The notes under the pieces: model-generated | Told to the model about the DNA's origin: nothing | Seen by the model: only the letters and a program-made list of their open reading frames with translations | Databases searched by the model: none | Program-made: the position numbers and the translations under genes | From: an uncultured Oscillibacter sp. | Lineage (GTDB): Bacteria; Bacillota; Clostridia; Oscillospirales; Oscillospiraceae | Reading direction: 5' to 3' | Assembly (NCBI GenBank): GCA_910584995.1 | Contig: CAJUDW010000030.1 | Coordinates: forward strand, 1 to 30,026 | Length of the DNA stretch: 30,026 nucleotides | Shown: piece by piece, positions 7,787 through 15,291 of the stretch | Numbering within the stretch: the first letter of the stretch is position 1 | Layout of the letters: every line of letters starts with the position of its first letter

Positions 7787-8844
7787 TACGCGCCCTCCCC
7801 ATGACCGGATTTTGCCGCCGGTCTCTGCCGCCGCAGCAGGTCCTTGCCAAGGATCAGCACAACCACCACGCCAATCAGGATGTTGACAATGGCAGCGGGA
7901 ACGCCCAGCTGCCGCTGCATGGATCCGGCGCCCACTTGCACCGCCGCGTAAAGAAGCGCCGCGGCCAGCACCGCCGAAGGCTTGTTGAATGCCACCAGGG
8001 CCACCAGCACTGCGGTGTAGCCGCAGTCGGCGGAGATCCCTTCCAGAAGCTTTTTCTGGATTGCCAACACCTCAATGCCGCCGGCCACCGCCGCCAGCCC
8101 GCCGCTGAGGAAGGCGGAGAGGATGATATTTTTCATGACGGAGATGCCGCTGCACGCTGCGGCCCGGGGATTCAGCCCCACGGCCTTCAATTCATAGCCT
8201 GCGGTGGTCTTTTCCATCAGGAACCACACAGCCAGCACAAAGAGGATGGCGATGATGATGCCGCTGTGGAACCGGGTGGAGGTGATCAGGCTTTTCAGCT
8301 GCATTGCCTCGTCGATTTTCGGCGACTGGGGGACGTTGCCGGCCGGATCCATCAGGAACGAACGGACGGCATAGCCCAGGAAGTTGATGGCAATGTAGTT
8401 CAGCATGATGGTGACAATAATCTCCGAGATGTTGCACTTTGCCTTCAGTACGGCGGCAATCAGCGCCCACAGCCCGCCGGCCAGGAAGCCCGCCGCAAGG
8501 CACAGGAAGATCCGCAGGGCGCCGGGCAGGGATGGCGGCAGGTACAGCGCCGCAATGGTGGAGGCCATGGCCCCCATGTAGAACTGCCCCTCGGCGCCGA
8601 TGTTGAAGAAGCCGGTGCGGAAGGCCACCGCACAGCCGAGGCCCGTCAGGATCAGGGGGCAGCCCTTTACAAAGATCTCGGCAAAACTGGAGGTGTTGCG
8701 GAAAATCCCCTGGAAAAACAGGCCGAACGCCGTCAGGGGATTTGCCCCGCAAAGCAGGATCAGGAGCGTACCGGCAGCGACTGTCAGAAGCAGTATCGCC
8801 GCCGCCTCCTGCATAGCCTGTTTCCGGCGGTTCTTGGATATCAT
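7786..8844 (-). CDS. nupP: ABC transporter permease, NupP-like (nucleoside type)
   Basis: 352-residue BPD_transp_2 permease, first of the two channel subunits. The conserved segment FRTGFFNIGAEGQFYMGA (about residues 75-92) corresponds to the ILNIGMEG segment of its partner. About nine membrane helices are expected, and the last residues are basic and cytoplasmic. Its ATG at 8844 overlaps the stop of the ATPase gene (ATGA), so the subunits are made in a coupled way. Specificity cannot be read from the permease; family members carry nucleosides, purines or related ligands. Confidence 0.88.
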   Translation of the reverse strand: MISKNRRKQAMQEAAAILLLTVAAGTLLILLCGANPLTAFGLFFQGIFRNTSSFAEIFVKGCPLILTGLGCAVAFRTGFFNIGAEGQFYMGAMASTIAALYLPPSLPGALRIFLCLAAGFLAGGLWALIAAVLKAKCNISEIIVTIMLNYIAINFLGYAVRSFLMDPAGNVPQSPKIDEAMQLKSLITSTRFHSGIIIAILFVLAVWFLMEKTTAGYELKAVGLNPRAAACSGISVMKNIILSAFLSGGLAAVAGGIEVLAIQKKLLEGISADCGYTAVLVALVAFNKPSAVLAAALLYAAVQVGAGSMQRQLGVPAAIVNILIGVVVVLILGKDLLRRQRPAAKSGHGEGA

Positions 8845-10370
8845 GATGGCGCCCCCCCTTCCGTAATGCCGCCCATCAGCAGGCCGATTTTCTCAGCGGT
8901 GGCCTGGCTGCGTTCCAAAATCCCCACAATCCGCCCTGCGAACAGGACGGCGATCCGGTCGCTGACAGCCAGAATCTCCTCCAGATCCGCGGAAATGAGC
9001 AGTACGCTGTTCCCCTTGTTCCGCTGGGCCAGCAGCTGTTCCCGGACGAATTCTGTCGCGCCGATGTCCAGCCCGCGGGTAGGCTGGCTGGCCACCACCA
9101 GTTTGGCGTGGTCCGTCAGTTCCCGGGCCACAATCAGTTTTTGCTGGTTGCCTCCGGAGAGGAGTTTAACGTCGGTGGCGGCGCCGGAACTGCCCGAGGC
9201 CCGTACCTGGTAGCCCTCCATCTTCTCCCGGGCGCTCTGCTCCATGATCCCCCGGTTCATCAGGCTGCGGCGGGAATAGGGGGGACGGAAGTACTCCCGC
9301 AGCACCAGGTTTTCCGTAATGGTCATACCCAGCACCAAGCTGTCGTTGTGGCGGTCGTCGGAGATGTAGACAATCCCCTCCTTATACCGCTGCCGGACGC
9401 TGGCCCGGGTCAGATCCTGGCCGTCCAGCGTCACCGTGCCGCCGGAGAGTTTCTGGATACCGGTAATGACTTCCGCCAATTCCTTTTGGCCGTTGCCCTC
9501 CACACCGGCGATGCCCACAATCTCCCCTTTACGGACGCACAGATCAATGGGATGCAGGGGATGCCCCCGGCGGGGGCGATCCAGGCGGACGCCCTTCAGG
9601 GACAGCATGTTCTCCTCCCCGCCTGCGGGCCGTGGGGTGGGCGCGATAACGTGCAGTTCCCGGCCGATCATGTGGCGGGAAAGTTCCTCGGGCGTCGTCT
9701 TGCTGGTTTCCAGTTCCGCCACCTGCCGCCCGCCCTGCAGGATGGTCACCCGATCGCTGATGGCCATGATTTCGCTCATCCGGTGTGTGATGATGATAAT
9801 GCCGTACCCCTCCCGCTTCAGGCTGCGGAGCACATGGAAAAACTGCTCCGTCTCCTGGGGGGTGAGGACGCCGGTGGGCTCGTCCAGAATCAGCAGTTCC
9901 ACATTCCGGTAAAGGGCTTTCAGGATCTCAACCCGCTGCTGCTCACCAACGGACAGGTCGCAGACACGGGCCCGGGGATTGACGGTGAGTTTATACAAAT
10001 TTGCCAGATCGGCCAGCTTTCTTTCTGCGTCAGGCCGGTCTAGGAAGAACTGGTTATCCTGTAGGTTCAGGATGACGTTGTCAACCACCGTCATGCTCCG
10101 CACCAGGGAGAAGTGCTGCTGCACCATGCCGATCCCGGCGGCAATCGCTTCTTTCGGGGAGTGGAAGGCGGCGGGCTCCCCCTTCCAAAGGATTTCCCCG
10201 CTGTCGGCGGTGTATAGGCCGAACAGAATGTTCACCAGAGTGGTTTTTCCCGCGCCGTTTTCCCCCAGCAGCGCGTGGATTTCCCCTTTGTTGACCTTCA
10301 GGTTTATGTTTTCGTTGGCATAGACGCCGGAAAAGGCTTTGCAGATGTTCCTCATTTCAAGCAGGGGCAT
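8841..10370 (-). CDS. nupO: ABC transporter double ATPase, NupO-like
   Basis: 509-residue fused ATPase with two nucleotide-binding domains. Domain 1 has Walker A GENGAGKT (36-43), signature LSVGEQQ (139-145) and Walker B LLILDEP (159-165). Domain 2 has a degenerate Walker A (GVEGNGQK), the signature LSGGNQQK and VVASQPTRGLD in place of a standard Walker B, the normal pattern in sugar and nucleoside importers of this class. The start at 10370 follows GGAGG by 6 nt; upstream in-frame codons are low-complexity and unrelated. It lies 100 bp downstream of the binding-protein gene and overlaps the first permease gene by 4 nt. Confidence 0.93.
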   Translation of the reverse strand: MPLLEMRNICKAFSGVYANENINLKVNKGEIHALLGENGAGKTTLVNILFGLYTADSGEILWKGEPAAFHSPKEAIAAGIGMVQQHFSLVRSMTVVDNVILNLQDNQFFLDRPDAERKLADLANLYKLTVNPRARVCDLSVGEQQRVEILKALYRNVELLILDEPTGVLTPQETEQFFHVLRSLKREGYGIIIITHRMSEIMAISDRVTILQGGRQVAELETSKTTPEELSRHMIGRELHVIAPTPRPAGGEENMLSLKGVRLDRPRRGHPLHPIDLCVRKGEIVGIAGVEGNGQKELAEVITGIQKLSGGTVTLDGQDLTRASVRQRYKEGIVYISDDRHNDSLVLGMTITENLVLREYFRPPYSRRSLMNRGIMEQSAREKMEGYQVRASGSSGAATDVKLLSGGNQQKLIVARELTDHAKLVVASQPTRGLDIGATEFVREQLLAQRNKGNSVLLISADLEEILAVSDRIAVLFAGRIVGILERSQATAEKIGLLMGGITEGGAPS

Positions 10371-10469
10371 ATCTGTCCTCCTATCCGGGCGATCCGGCGC
10401 AGCGGCCGCCCCCAATGCTGGAATACCGGCAGGTGAATGTCAGGCTGCGGATATTCCCCATGTACGGTG

Positions 10470-11492
10470 TCAGTTCCGGACGGTGTAATCCCGGACGACC
10501 TGCAGTTCGCCGGAAATGATCTGGTCGATGGCCGTCTGGGCAATCTGCCGCACGTCATCTGGGACGTTGTCGCTAAGGAGCAGGGACACGGCGCCGTCGG
10601 ACATGCCCAGATTGTAGACCTCACCCTTGAAGCTGCCATCCACCACAGAGGTCAGCGCGATATCCAGCACGATATCCAGGTTGTACAGCGCGGAATCCAG
10701 GATGTTGTCGGGGGCGAGGGAACTCTGGTCATAGGAGTCGCCCTGACACCAGATGCCGGCTTCCACTGCCGCGCCCATAGCGCCGTTTCCGCAGGCGTTG
10801 GCGCAGTGCTTGATGACGTCCACGCCGCTGTCGATCATGGCGGCGGCAACCTCCTGGGCAAGCTGGGTGTCTGTAAAGGAGTTGGTCCAGGCGGTCTGCA
10901 CCTCGATGTCAGGGTTGACAGAGCGGGCGCCATCCTCAAAGCCGTTGATGATCTTCACCAGGGAGTCCCCCTGGATGGGGCCGATGCCGCCGATCTTGCC
11001 GGATTTGGACATGTTGGCGGCGATGATCCCCTCCACATAAGCGGTCTGCTCACAGGCCATCACAAAAGAGGCCACATTATCCGCGGAGGCGTCGGCCTCG
11101 GTGCAGATGAACTTGACGTCGGGATAGGTGGCGGCCACTTCCAGGGCGGGGTCGCCGAACTCGAAGCCATGCCCGATGATCACATCGTAGCCGGAGGCGG
11201 CGTAGTCGGCAAACGCCGCGGCGATGTCGGCGGTGCCAAGGTTCTCGGAGTAGGCTAGGCTGCACCCGTATTTCTCGCAGACCTTCACCGTGCCCTCATA
11301 GGCGGTCTGGTTCCAGCCCTGGTCATTAGCCGCGCCGGAAAGGCACAGGGCCACCTGAAGGCCCTTTTCACTGCCGCCGGAGGACGAACCACCGGCAGAG
11401 TCACCGCCGGAATTGCTGCCGGAATTTCCGCCGCAGGCGGCCAGGGACAGGGCTATTACCAATACCAGGAGCAAAGCAGAAAATTTTTTCAT
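10470..11492 (-). CDS. bmpA: BMP-family substrate-binding lipoprotein
   Basis: 340-residue extracellular receptor of the PnrA/BmpA/NupN family. The lipoprotein signal ends in SLAAC with C20, followed by a Gly/Ser-rich linker (about 21-43). The mature domain starts LQVALCLSGAANDQGWNQTAYEG, whose N-D-Q-G-W-N segment is characteristic of BMP receptors, and a conserved IIGHGFEFGD stretch follows. Known members bind purine nucleosides; other members bind autoinducer-like or other ligands. GGAGG sits 6 nt before the ATG. It lies 42 bp downstream of the amidohydrolase gene, which suggests that the transported ligand is a purine, consistent with a deaminase acting on it. Confidence 0.88.
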   Translation of the reverse strand: MKKFSALLLVLVIALSLAACGGNSGSNSGGDSAGGSSSGGSEKGLQVALCLSGAANDQGWNQTAYEGTVKVCEKYGCSLAYSENLGTADIAAAFADYAASGYDVIIGHGFEFGDPALEVAATYPDVKFICTEADASADNVASFVMACEQTAYVEGIIAANMSKSGKIGGIGPIQGDSLVKIINGFEDGARSVNPDIEVQTAWTNSFTDTQLAQEVAAAMIDSGVDVIKHCANACGNGAMGAAVEAGIWCQGDSYDQSSLAPDNILDSALYNLDIVLDIALTSVVDGSFKGEVYNLGMSDGAVSLLLSDNVPDDVRQIAQTAIDQIISGELQVVRDYTVRN

Positions 11493-11534
11493 AAGAATCC
11501 TCCTTCATAAATATGTAAGATGCTGTTTTTATGT

Positions 11535-12929
11535 TCAACCAAGCCCGTGGAAAGCCTCGCAGGGCTCCCGCAATACCCGGGTACAGACCGCTTCCCCTTC
11601 TTCAGCCAGGGCGCGTTCATCTACGCCGGTCAGTACGCCGTCTTTAAAGACGACCTTTCCGTTGACCATGGTCAGCGCCACCGGCCCGGTCACACCGGCC
11701 CGGGCCAGGAGATTGCGTGGATCGTGGAGGGTGCCGGCAAGTTCCAGGACTCCGGCGTCCACCATGAAGAGATCCGCGCCCTTTTCCGGCTCCAGAGAGC
11801 CGAGATCCTCCCGGCCCAGGGTTTTGGCGCCGTTGACCGTAGCGATTTTCAGCATATCGTAGGGGGAGATACAGCCGCCCCGCTCCTTGGAAAACCAGGC
11901 CTGCATCATCCAGGCGGTCCGTATGGCGTCCAGCAGGCTGGAACTGTCGTTGGTGGCGGATCCGTCGCAGCCCAGGCTGACGCAGACGCCGTCCGCCTGG
12001 AGTTGCTTCATGGGAAGGATGGGGAATCCGCCCAGGATTGCCGGGGTGGGGCAGTGGGAGATGCCGGTGCCGGTTTTCCCCAGGGTCCGGTATTCCTCCG
12101 GCGTCAGTTCCCAAGCGTGGGCAACCCATACGTCCGGGCCGATGAAGCCGATTTCGCCGCACCAATCCAGCGTCCGCTTGCCCCAGCGCTCCACCATGGT
12201 GGCGTTTTCCCCTTCTCCCAAATGGGTGTGCATCCGGACGCCGTGTTTCCTGGCGAAGCCTACGGTTTCCACAAAGGTTTCCTTGTAGCAGTTCATCGGC
12301 TGGCAGGGGGCCATGACGATCTGGGACATGGAATAGGGAGCCGGATCGTGGTAGAGTTTGATGATCCGTTCGCAGTCCTGGAGGAAGCCGTCCGTGGTTT
12401 CCAGCATGTTTTCCGGCATGGTGCTGCCTTTTTCCCGGGGGAGGGTGTTGACGCCGCGGCCCGCGTGGTAGCGGATGCCCAGAAGCTTCGCCGCCTCCAT
12501 CTGGCGATCCACAGGGGCCGTGCCGGTGGCCTTGGTGTAGCAGTACTGGTGGTCGAAGGCACAGGTGCAGCCGTGTTTGAGCAGATCAGCCATAGCGGTC
12601 AGGGAGGAGTAGAAAATGACGTCGCTGTCGATGACCTGGAAAATGCGGTAGATCTTATCCAGCCACTCGGGCACGGTCATGTTGGGGTAGTCAATTGTGC
12701 GCAGGTTCCGCACGAAGGTCTGGAAGAAGTGGTGGTGCGTGTTGATAAGGCCTGGGTAGACAAATTTGTCCTTAGCGTCAATGACCTGGTCTGCCTGGTC
12801 TTCCAGGTGAGGCCCGATTTTGACAATCTTGGGGCCCTGAATCAGCAGGTCGGCGTTGTAATACACTCGATCCTCCTGATCACAGGTGACGATTGCCCGG
12901 GCATTCCGAATCAAAACGCTTTGGCTCAT
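11535..12929 (-). CDS. Amidohydrolase, 8-oxoguanine deaminase-like
   Basis: 464-residue cytoplasmic metal-dependent hydrolase of the AtzA/TrzN/SsnA/guanine deaminase superfamily. Metal ligands seen: H65 and H67 in NTHHHFFQT, H236 in MHTHLGE, H271 in VAHAWEL and D322 in LGCDGSATND; E239 is the likely proton shuttle. HHHFFQT and the GxDGSATND motif resemble bacterial 8-oxoguanine deaminases (8-oxoguanine to uric acid), once annotated as hydroxyatrazine hydrolases. The alternative is another aminopurine or cytosine-type deaminase. It is the first gene of the operon encoding a BMP-type ABC importer, which supports a purine substrate. The ATG follows GGAGG by about 9 nt. The exact substrate is inference. 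Confidence 0.82.
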   Translation of the reverse strand: MSQSVLIRNARAIVTCDQEDRVYYNADLLIQGPKIVKIGPHLEDQADQVIDAKDKFVYPGLINTHHHFFQTFVRNLRTIDYPNMTVPEWLDKIYRIFQVIDSDVIFYSSLTAMADLLKHGCTCAFDHQYCYTKATGTAPVDRQMEAAKLLGIRYHAGRGVNTLPREKGSTMPENMLETTDGFLQDCERIIKLYHDPAPYSMSQIVMAPCQPMNCYKETFVETVGFARKHGVRMHTHLGEGENATMVERWGKRTLDWCGEIGFIGPDVWVAHAWELTPEEYRTLGKTGTGISHCPTPAILGGFPILPMKQLQADGVCVSLGCDGSATNDSSSLLDAIRTAWMMQAWFSKERGGCISPYDMLKIATVNGAKTLGREDLGSLEPEKGADLFMVDAGVLELAGTLHDPRNLLARAGVTGPVALTMVNGKVVFKDGVLTGVDERALAEEGEAVCTRVLREPCEAFHGLG

Positions 12930-12980
12930 ACTGCAATACCTCCATTTCCGGCAACATGATTAGTGTTGGTAGATGATAAG

Positions 12981-13014
12981 TATACCATAAACTATATAGC
13001 AGGTATAGAGTCAA
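12981..13014 (-). promoter_or_regulatory. Probable control region of the amidohydrolase-ABC operon
   Basis: AT-rich stretch about 50-85 bp upstream of the ATG. On the minus strand TTGACT (13009-13014) and TATACT-like sequence are present, but their spacing (24 bp) is too long for a standard pair, so the exact promoter is unclear. TATACC (12981-12986) and GGTATA (13002-13007) form an inverted pair with 21-bp centre spacing, a possible operator. Confidence 0.35.
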
Positions 13015-13056
13015 TGTTTTTTTGTTTTTCGTGATAGTAACCCAATTTTCTCTGTG

Positions 13057-13215
13057 TTTCCCCCTTGCAAAAGGGGGAAAATTGTGCAAAAAAACCAGAG
13101 GGCCTCCGGACGCGCATATACCCGGGCAGCCAGCCGCCGCAGTGTGGGCGGGTGTATGCAGGGAGAGCCTCCGCGGCAGCTGCCGGGGAGGGGTATCTCC
13201 GGCAGCGCCGGAGGC
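13057..13215. other. Structured intergenic region, unexplained
   Basis: Two strong hairpins in a 565-bp gap without a credible gene. TTTCCCCCTT (13057-13066) pairs with 13071-13080 around GCAA. A long imperfect hairpin spans 13167-13215: GCCTCC and GGCAGCTGCCGG on the left face CCGGCAGC and GGAGGC on the right. I found no T-box, purine, TPP, cobalamin or THF riboswitch motifs by eye. It could hold a small RNA or a leader. The rest of 12930-13428 shows nothing I recognise. Confidence 0.35.
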
Positions 13216-13428
13216 TTCCGTCCATATGGGGACTGCCTGGAAAAAGCACCAAATATTATCTGGGGCCTCCGAAAAGGTTTTACTGGTCCTGAGGCAGGGG
13301 GAGGCACACCGGCCGGCAAAACGATGTCATCGAACGGGATTTGCCTTTGGCAAACGGGCCTTCCTGGAAGAGCAAATCTTGCGCAAAATACGGATGCATG
13401 TGCTGTGAAGACTTTCCTGTAAAATCTG

Positions 13429-13458
13429 TTGACAAACCCCGGCGCGGTGTGGTATGAT
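13429..13458 (+). promoter_or_regulatory. Promoter of the tRNA-Ser pair
   Basis: TTGACA (13429-13434), 18-bp spacer, TATGAT (13453-13458). The first tRNA begins 36 bp after the -10 box. Both tRNAs are probably co-transcribed. Confidence 0.8.
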
Positions 13459-13494
13459 ACATCAGGATTCAGGGACGGACAGTTTTCGATTTAC

Positions 13495-13582
13495 GGAGAG
13501 ATGTCCGAGCGGTTGAAGGAACCGGTCTTGAAAACCGGCGGCGCGCAAGTGCCCGTGGGTTCGAATCCCACTCTCTCCGCCA
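13495..13582 (+). tRNA. tRNA-Ser (anticodon UGA)
   Basis: Class II tRNA with acceptor arm GGAGAGA (13495-13501) paired to TCTCTCC (13572-13578), discriminator G and encoded CCA (13580-13582). The anticodon arm CCGGT/ACCGG encloses CTTGAAA, giving anticodon TGA (13529-13531), which reads UCA and related serine codons. A long variable arm and the T arm GTGGG-TTCGAAT-CCCAC are present. Confidence 0.97.
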
Positions 13583-13617
13583 ATTCCCTCTCCGTTTTTT
13601 ACAATCACATGATGTAC

Positions 13618-13710
13618 GCAGAAGTACCCAAGAGGCCGAAGGGGCTCCCCTGCTAAGGGAGTAGGCTGGATCAAACCGGCGCGAGGGTTCAAATCCCTCC
13701 TTCTGCGCCA
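13618..13710 (+). tRNA. tRNA-Ser (anticodon GCU)
   Basis: Acceptor arm GCAGAAG (13618-13624) pairs with CTTCTGC (13700-13706); discriminator G and encoded CCA end at 13710. The anticodon arm CTCCC/GGGAG encloses CTGCTAA, giving anticodon GCT (13652-13654), which reads AGC and AGU. It has the long variable arm of serine tRNAs. It lies 35 bp after tRNA-Ser(UGA). Confidence 0.97.
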
Positions 13711-13714
13711 ACTC

Positions 13715-13777
13715 AGAAATTCTCACCACCGTTCCGTTTCCGGCTGCGCCGAAAACTGCACTCTGGTGAGAATTTCT
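13715..13777. repeat. 14-bp inverted repeat just after the tRNA genes
   Basis: AGAAATTCTCACCA (13715-13728) is the exact reverse complement of 13764-13777, enclosing 35 bp with an inner near-hairpin (TTTCCGGC-TGC-GCCGAAAA). It starts 5 bp after the CCA end of tRNA-Ser(GCU), so it may end the tRNA transcript. Its right arm overlaps the first copy of the composite two-hairpin repeat. Confidence 0.65.
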
Positions 13778-13905
13778 TCGCTTTCCGCCGCGACTCGCTG
13801 CGCTGGACTCGCGGCGGACGGGGGATGCGGGGCGCTTTCTTGAGAAATTGATTTTGACCGCTTATTCCACGCCGGAGCAAGTTTGCTTTGCTCCGGCGGT
13901 TTTTT
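13770..13905 (+). repeat. Composite two-hairpin repeat, copy A
   Basis: Hairpin 1: TCCGCCGCGA (13784-13793) pairs with TCGCGGCGGA (13809-13818), 15-nt loop CTCGCTGCGCTGGAC. Hairpin 2: CGCCGGAGCAA (13870-13880) pairs with TTGCTCCGGCG (13888-13898), then T6 (13900-13905), a good intrinsic terminator. The 21 bases at 13770-13790 recur exactly at 23819-23839, and GTTTGCTTTGCTCC of hairpin 2 also recurs there. Function unknown. Confidence 0.75.
13870..13905 (+). terminator. Intrinsic terminator in repeat copy A
   Basis: Eleven-bp GC-rich stem, 7-nt loop and a T6 tract on the plus strand. It is about 160 bp past the last tRNA and no gene lies between, so it may be the final stop of the tRNA transcript. 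Confidence 0.7.
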
Positions 13906-13920
13906 GTCCAAATCGCCATC

Positions 13921-13959
13921 CGCTTCCCTGTCTCGCTTCCCTGTCTCGCTTCCCTGTCC
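13921..13959 (+). repeat. Tandem repeat, three 13-bp units
   Basis: CGCTTCCCTGTCT at 13921-13933 and 13934-13946, then the same with a final C at 13947-13959. It does not lie in a credible gene. Such a repeat may vary in copy number between strains. The rest of 13960-14075 shows nothing recognised. Confidence 0.85.
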
Positions 13960-14075
13960 CCCTTTCCAAACCGAACCCGCTGCGCCAATCTTCGATTTGG
14001 CCTCTGGCGCAGGCCTGGAAGAAAATCGATTTTGGCCGCAAACCATGAAATGGTTATGCCTGGTTTAACATAGTT

Positions 14076-14117
14076 TACCTCCTGATGCAGTGGGCTCCGT
14101 TCCTGCATCAGGAGGTA
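14076..14117. terminator. 15-bp hairpin at the end of the catabolic operon
   Basis: TACCTCCTGATGCAG (14076-14090) pairs perfectly with CTGCATCAGGAGGTA (14103-14117) around a 12-nt loop. It lies about 70 bp past the stop of the minus-strand dehydrogenase gene. No T-run follows on the minus strand, so it may be a processing or RNA-stability hairpin rather than a classic terminator. Confidence 0.6.
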
Positions 14118-14184
14118 TCTGTTGTCCTGTCTTTACCGGGAAGATTCAGTTTATTGACGATGCATCCCTTTTATGCGGTATAAC

Positions 14185-15216
14185 TCATGCAGTAAAATCA
14201 ATCAGCACCCGCAATACAGATTTATCGGACTTCGCCCGTTCAAATGCTTCCATACTCCTGTCCAAAGGATAAATAGCCGAAACCAGCGGTTTCAGCCGCG
14301 CGTTCAGGACACCTGAATTGATGATTTTAGCCGCAGCCTGCATATCCGACATGGTATGGTGGCGGACGCCCCGCAGATCACACTCATGATAAATCATTTT
14401 ATTGATATCCAGGTTAAACAGCTTACCCGAAGGCGGCATACCCACCTGGACCAAAGTGCCGCTGCGTTTAAGCTGCCTGACACAGGTATCGAAGCTGGAT
14501 TGAACGGAAGTAATTTCAAAAGCCCGGTCAAATCCCATCACATCACAATTCGCGGCGCAGACCTCCTCAAAATCCTCCTGAGCAGGATTCGCAACCACAA
14601 AGCCCATTCTTCTCGCAATTTCAATACGGGTTTGGTCGATTTCGGACAGGACGACATGGGCGGCTCCGGAAAATTCTGCCAGGATACCAATGATAAGGCC
14701 AATGGGCCCAGCGCCGCTGATAAACACATTTTCACCTGCCCGGAACCCGGAGCGGCGGATATCATGTATACCAACAGTCAACGGTTCTACCAATGCCGCA
14801 ACCTCTTCTTCCACGTCGTCGTTGAACTTAATAACCCGGCCGGCATTAACCAGCATGTACTGGGTAAACACGCCGTCCAGGCTCGTGCCCATAATTTTTA
14901 CGGAGGTACACAGGTTTTCCCGTCCTGAACAGCACTCCTCACAGGCATTGCAGGGTTCTACGGTATGCGTGCAGACCTTATCCCCTACTTTAATGTCCGT
15001 GCGGTCAGAATTGATTGCATATAACTCGCCGCAGGCCTCATGGCCCATAACCAGAGGCGGCTTCGCTGTGGGATGCAGTCCGGCAAAGACATGCAGGTCC
15101 GATCCGCAGATGCCTGCGTATTTGATGCGGATGACCGCCTGATTCTTTCCGGGAACAGGAATCGGCACTTCTACAGCTTCCACCTGATTGAAGTCTGTCA
15201 ACACCAGCTTTTTCAT
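14185..15216 (-). CDS. Zinc-dependent alcohol dehydrogenase (MDR family)
   Basis: 343-residue cytoplasmic oxidoreductase of the medium-chain dehydrogenase family, closest by eye to threonine/sorbitol dehydrogenases. Catalytic zinc ligands: C37 (GICGSD), H59-E60 (GHEA) and E144 (VEPLTV). Structural zinc lobe: C89, C92, C95 and C103. The NAD(P) Rossmann motif is GAGPIG (168-173), with an acidic residue at the end of the second strand (LSEID) that favours NAD. It would interconvert a secondary alcohol and a ketone. The ATG follows GGAGTGAT. It is the last of five minus-strand genes under the LacI-type regulator, 75 bp after the hydrolase gene. The physiological substrate is unknown. Confidence 0.88.
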   Translation of the reverse strand: MKKLVLTDFNQVEAVEVPIPVPGKNQAVIRIKYAGICGSDLHVFAGLHPTAKPPLVMGHEACGELYAINSDRTDIKVGDKVCTHTVEPCNACEECCSGRENLCTSVKIMGTSLDGVFTQYMLVNAGRVIKFNDDVEEEVAALVEPLTVGIHDIRRSGFRAGENVFISGAGPIGLIIGILAEFSGAAHVVLSEIDQTRIEIARRMGFVVANPAQEDFEEVCAANCDVMGFDRAFEITSVQSSFDTCVRQLKRSGTLVQVGMPPSGKLFNLDINKMIYHECDLRGVRHHTMSDMQAAAKIINSGVLNARLKPLVSAIYPLDRSMEAFERAKSDKSVLRVLIDFTA

Positions 15217-15291
15217 ATTTATATCACTCCAAATGCCTTTGAAATCATATGTTTTTCTCCAATATTCCCCTTCTGCAAGGGCCCGGCGGAT

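Noticed and set aside
7801..9213. 470-codon plus-strand frame opposite the permease and ATPase genes
   Set aside because: Antisense to well-supported genes; glutamine/histidine/glycine-rich product typical of GC-skewed shadow frames.
12930..13428. Riboswitch for the deaminase-ABC operon
   Set aside because: I compared by eye with purine, TPP, cobalamin, THF, FMN and T-box consensus motifs and found no match. A covariance search would decide.
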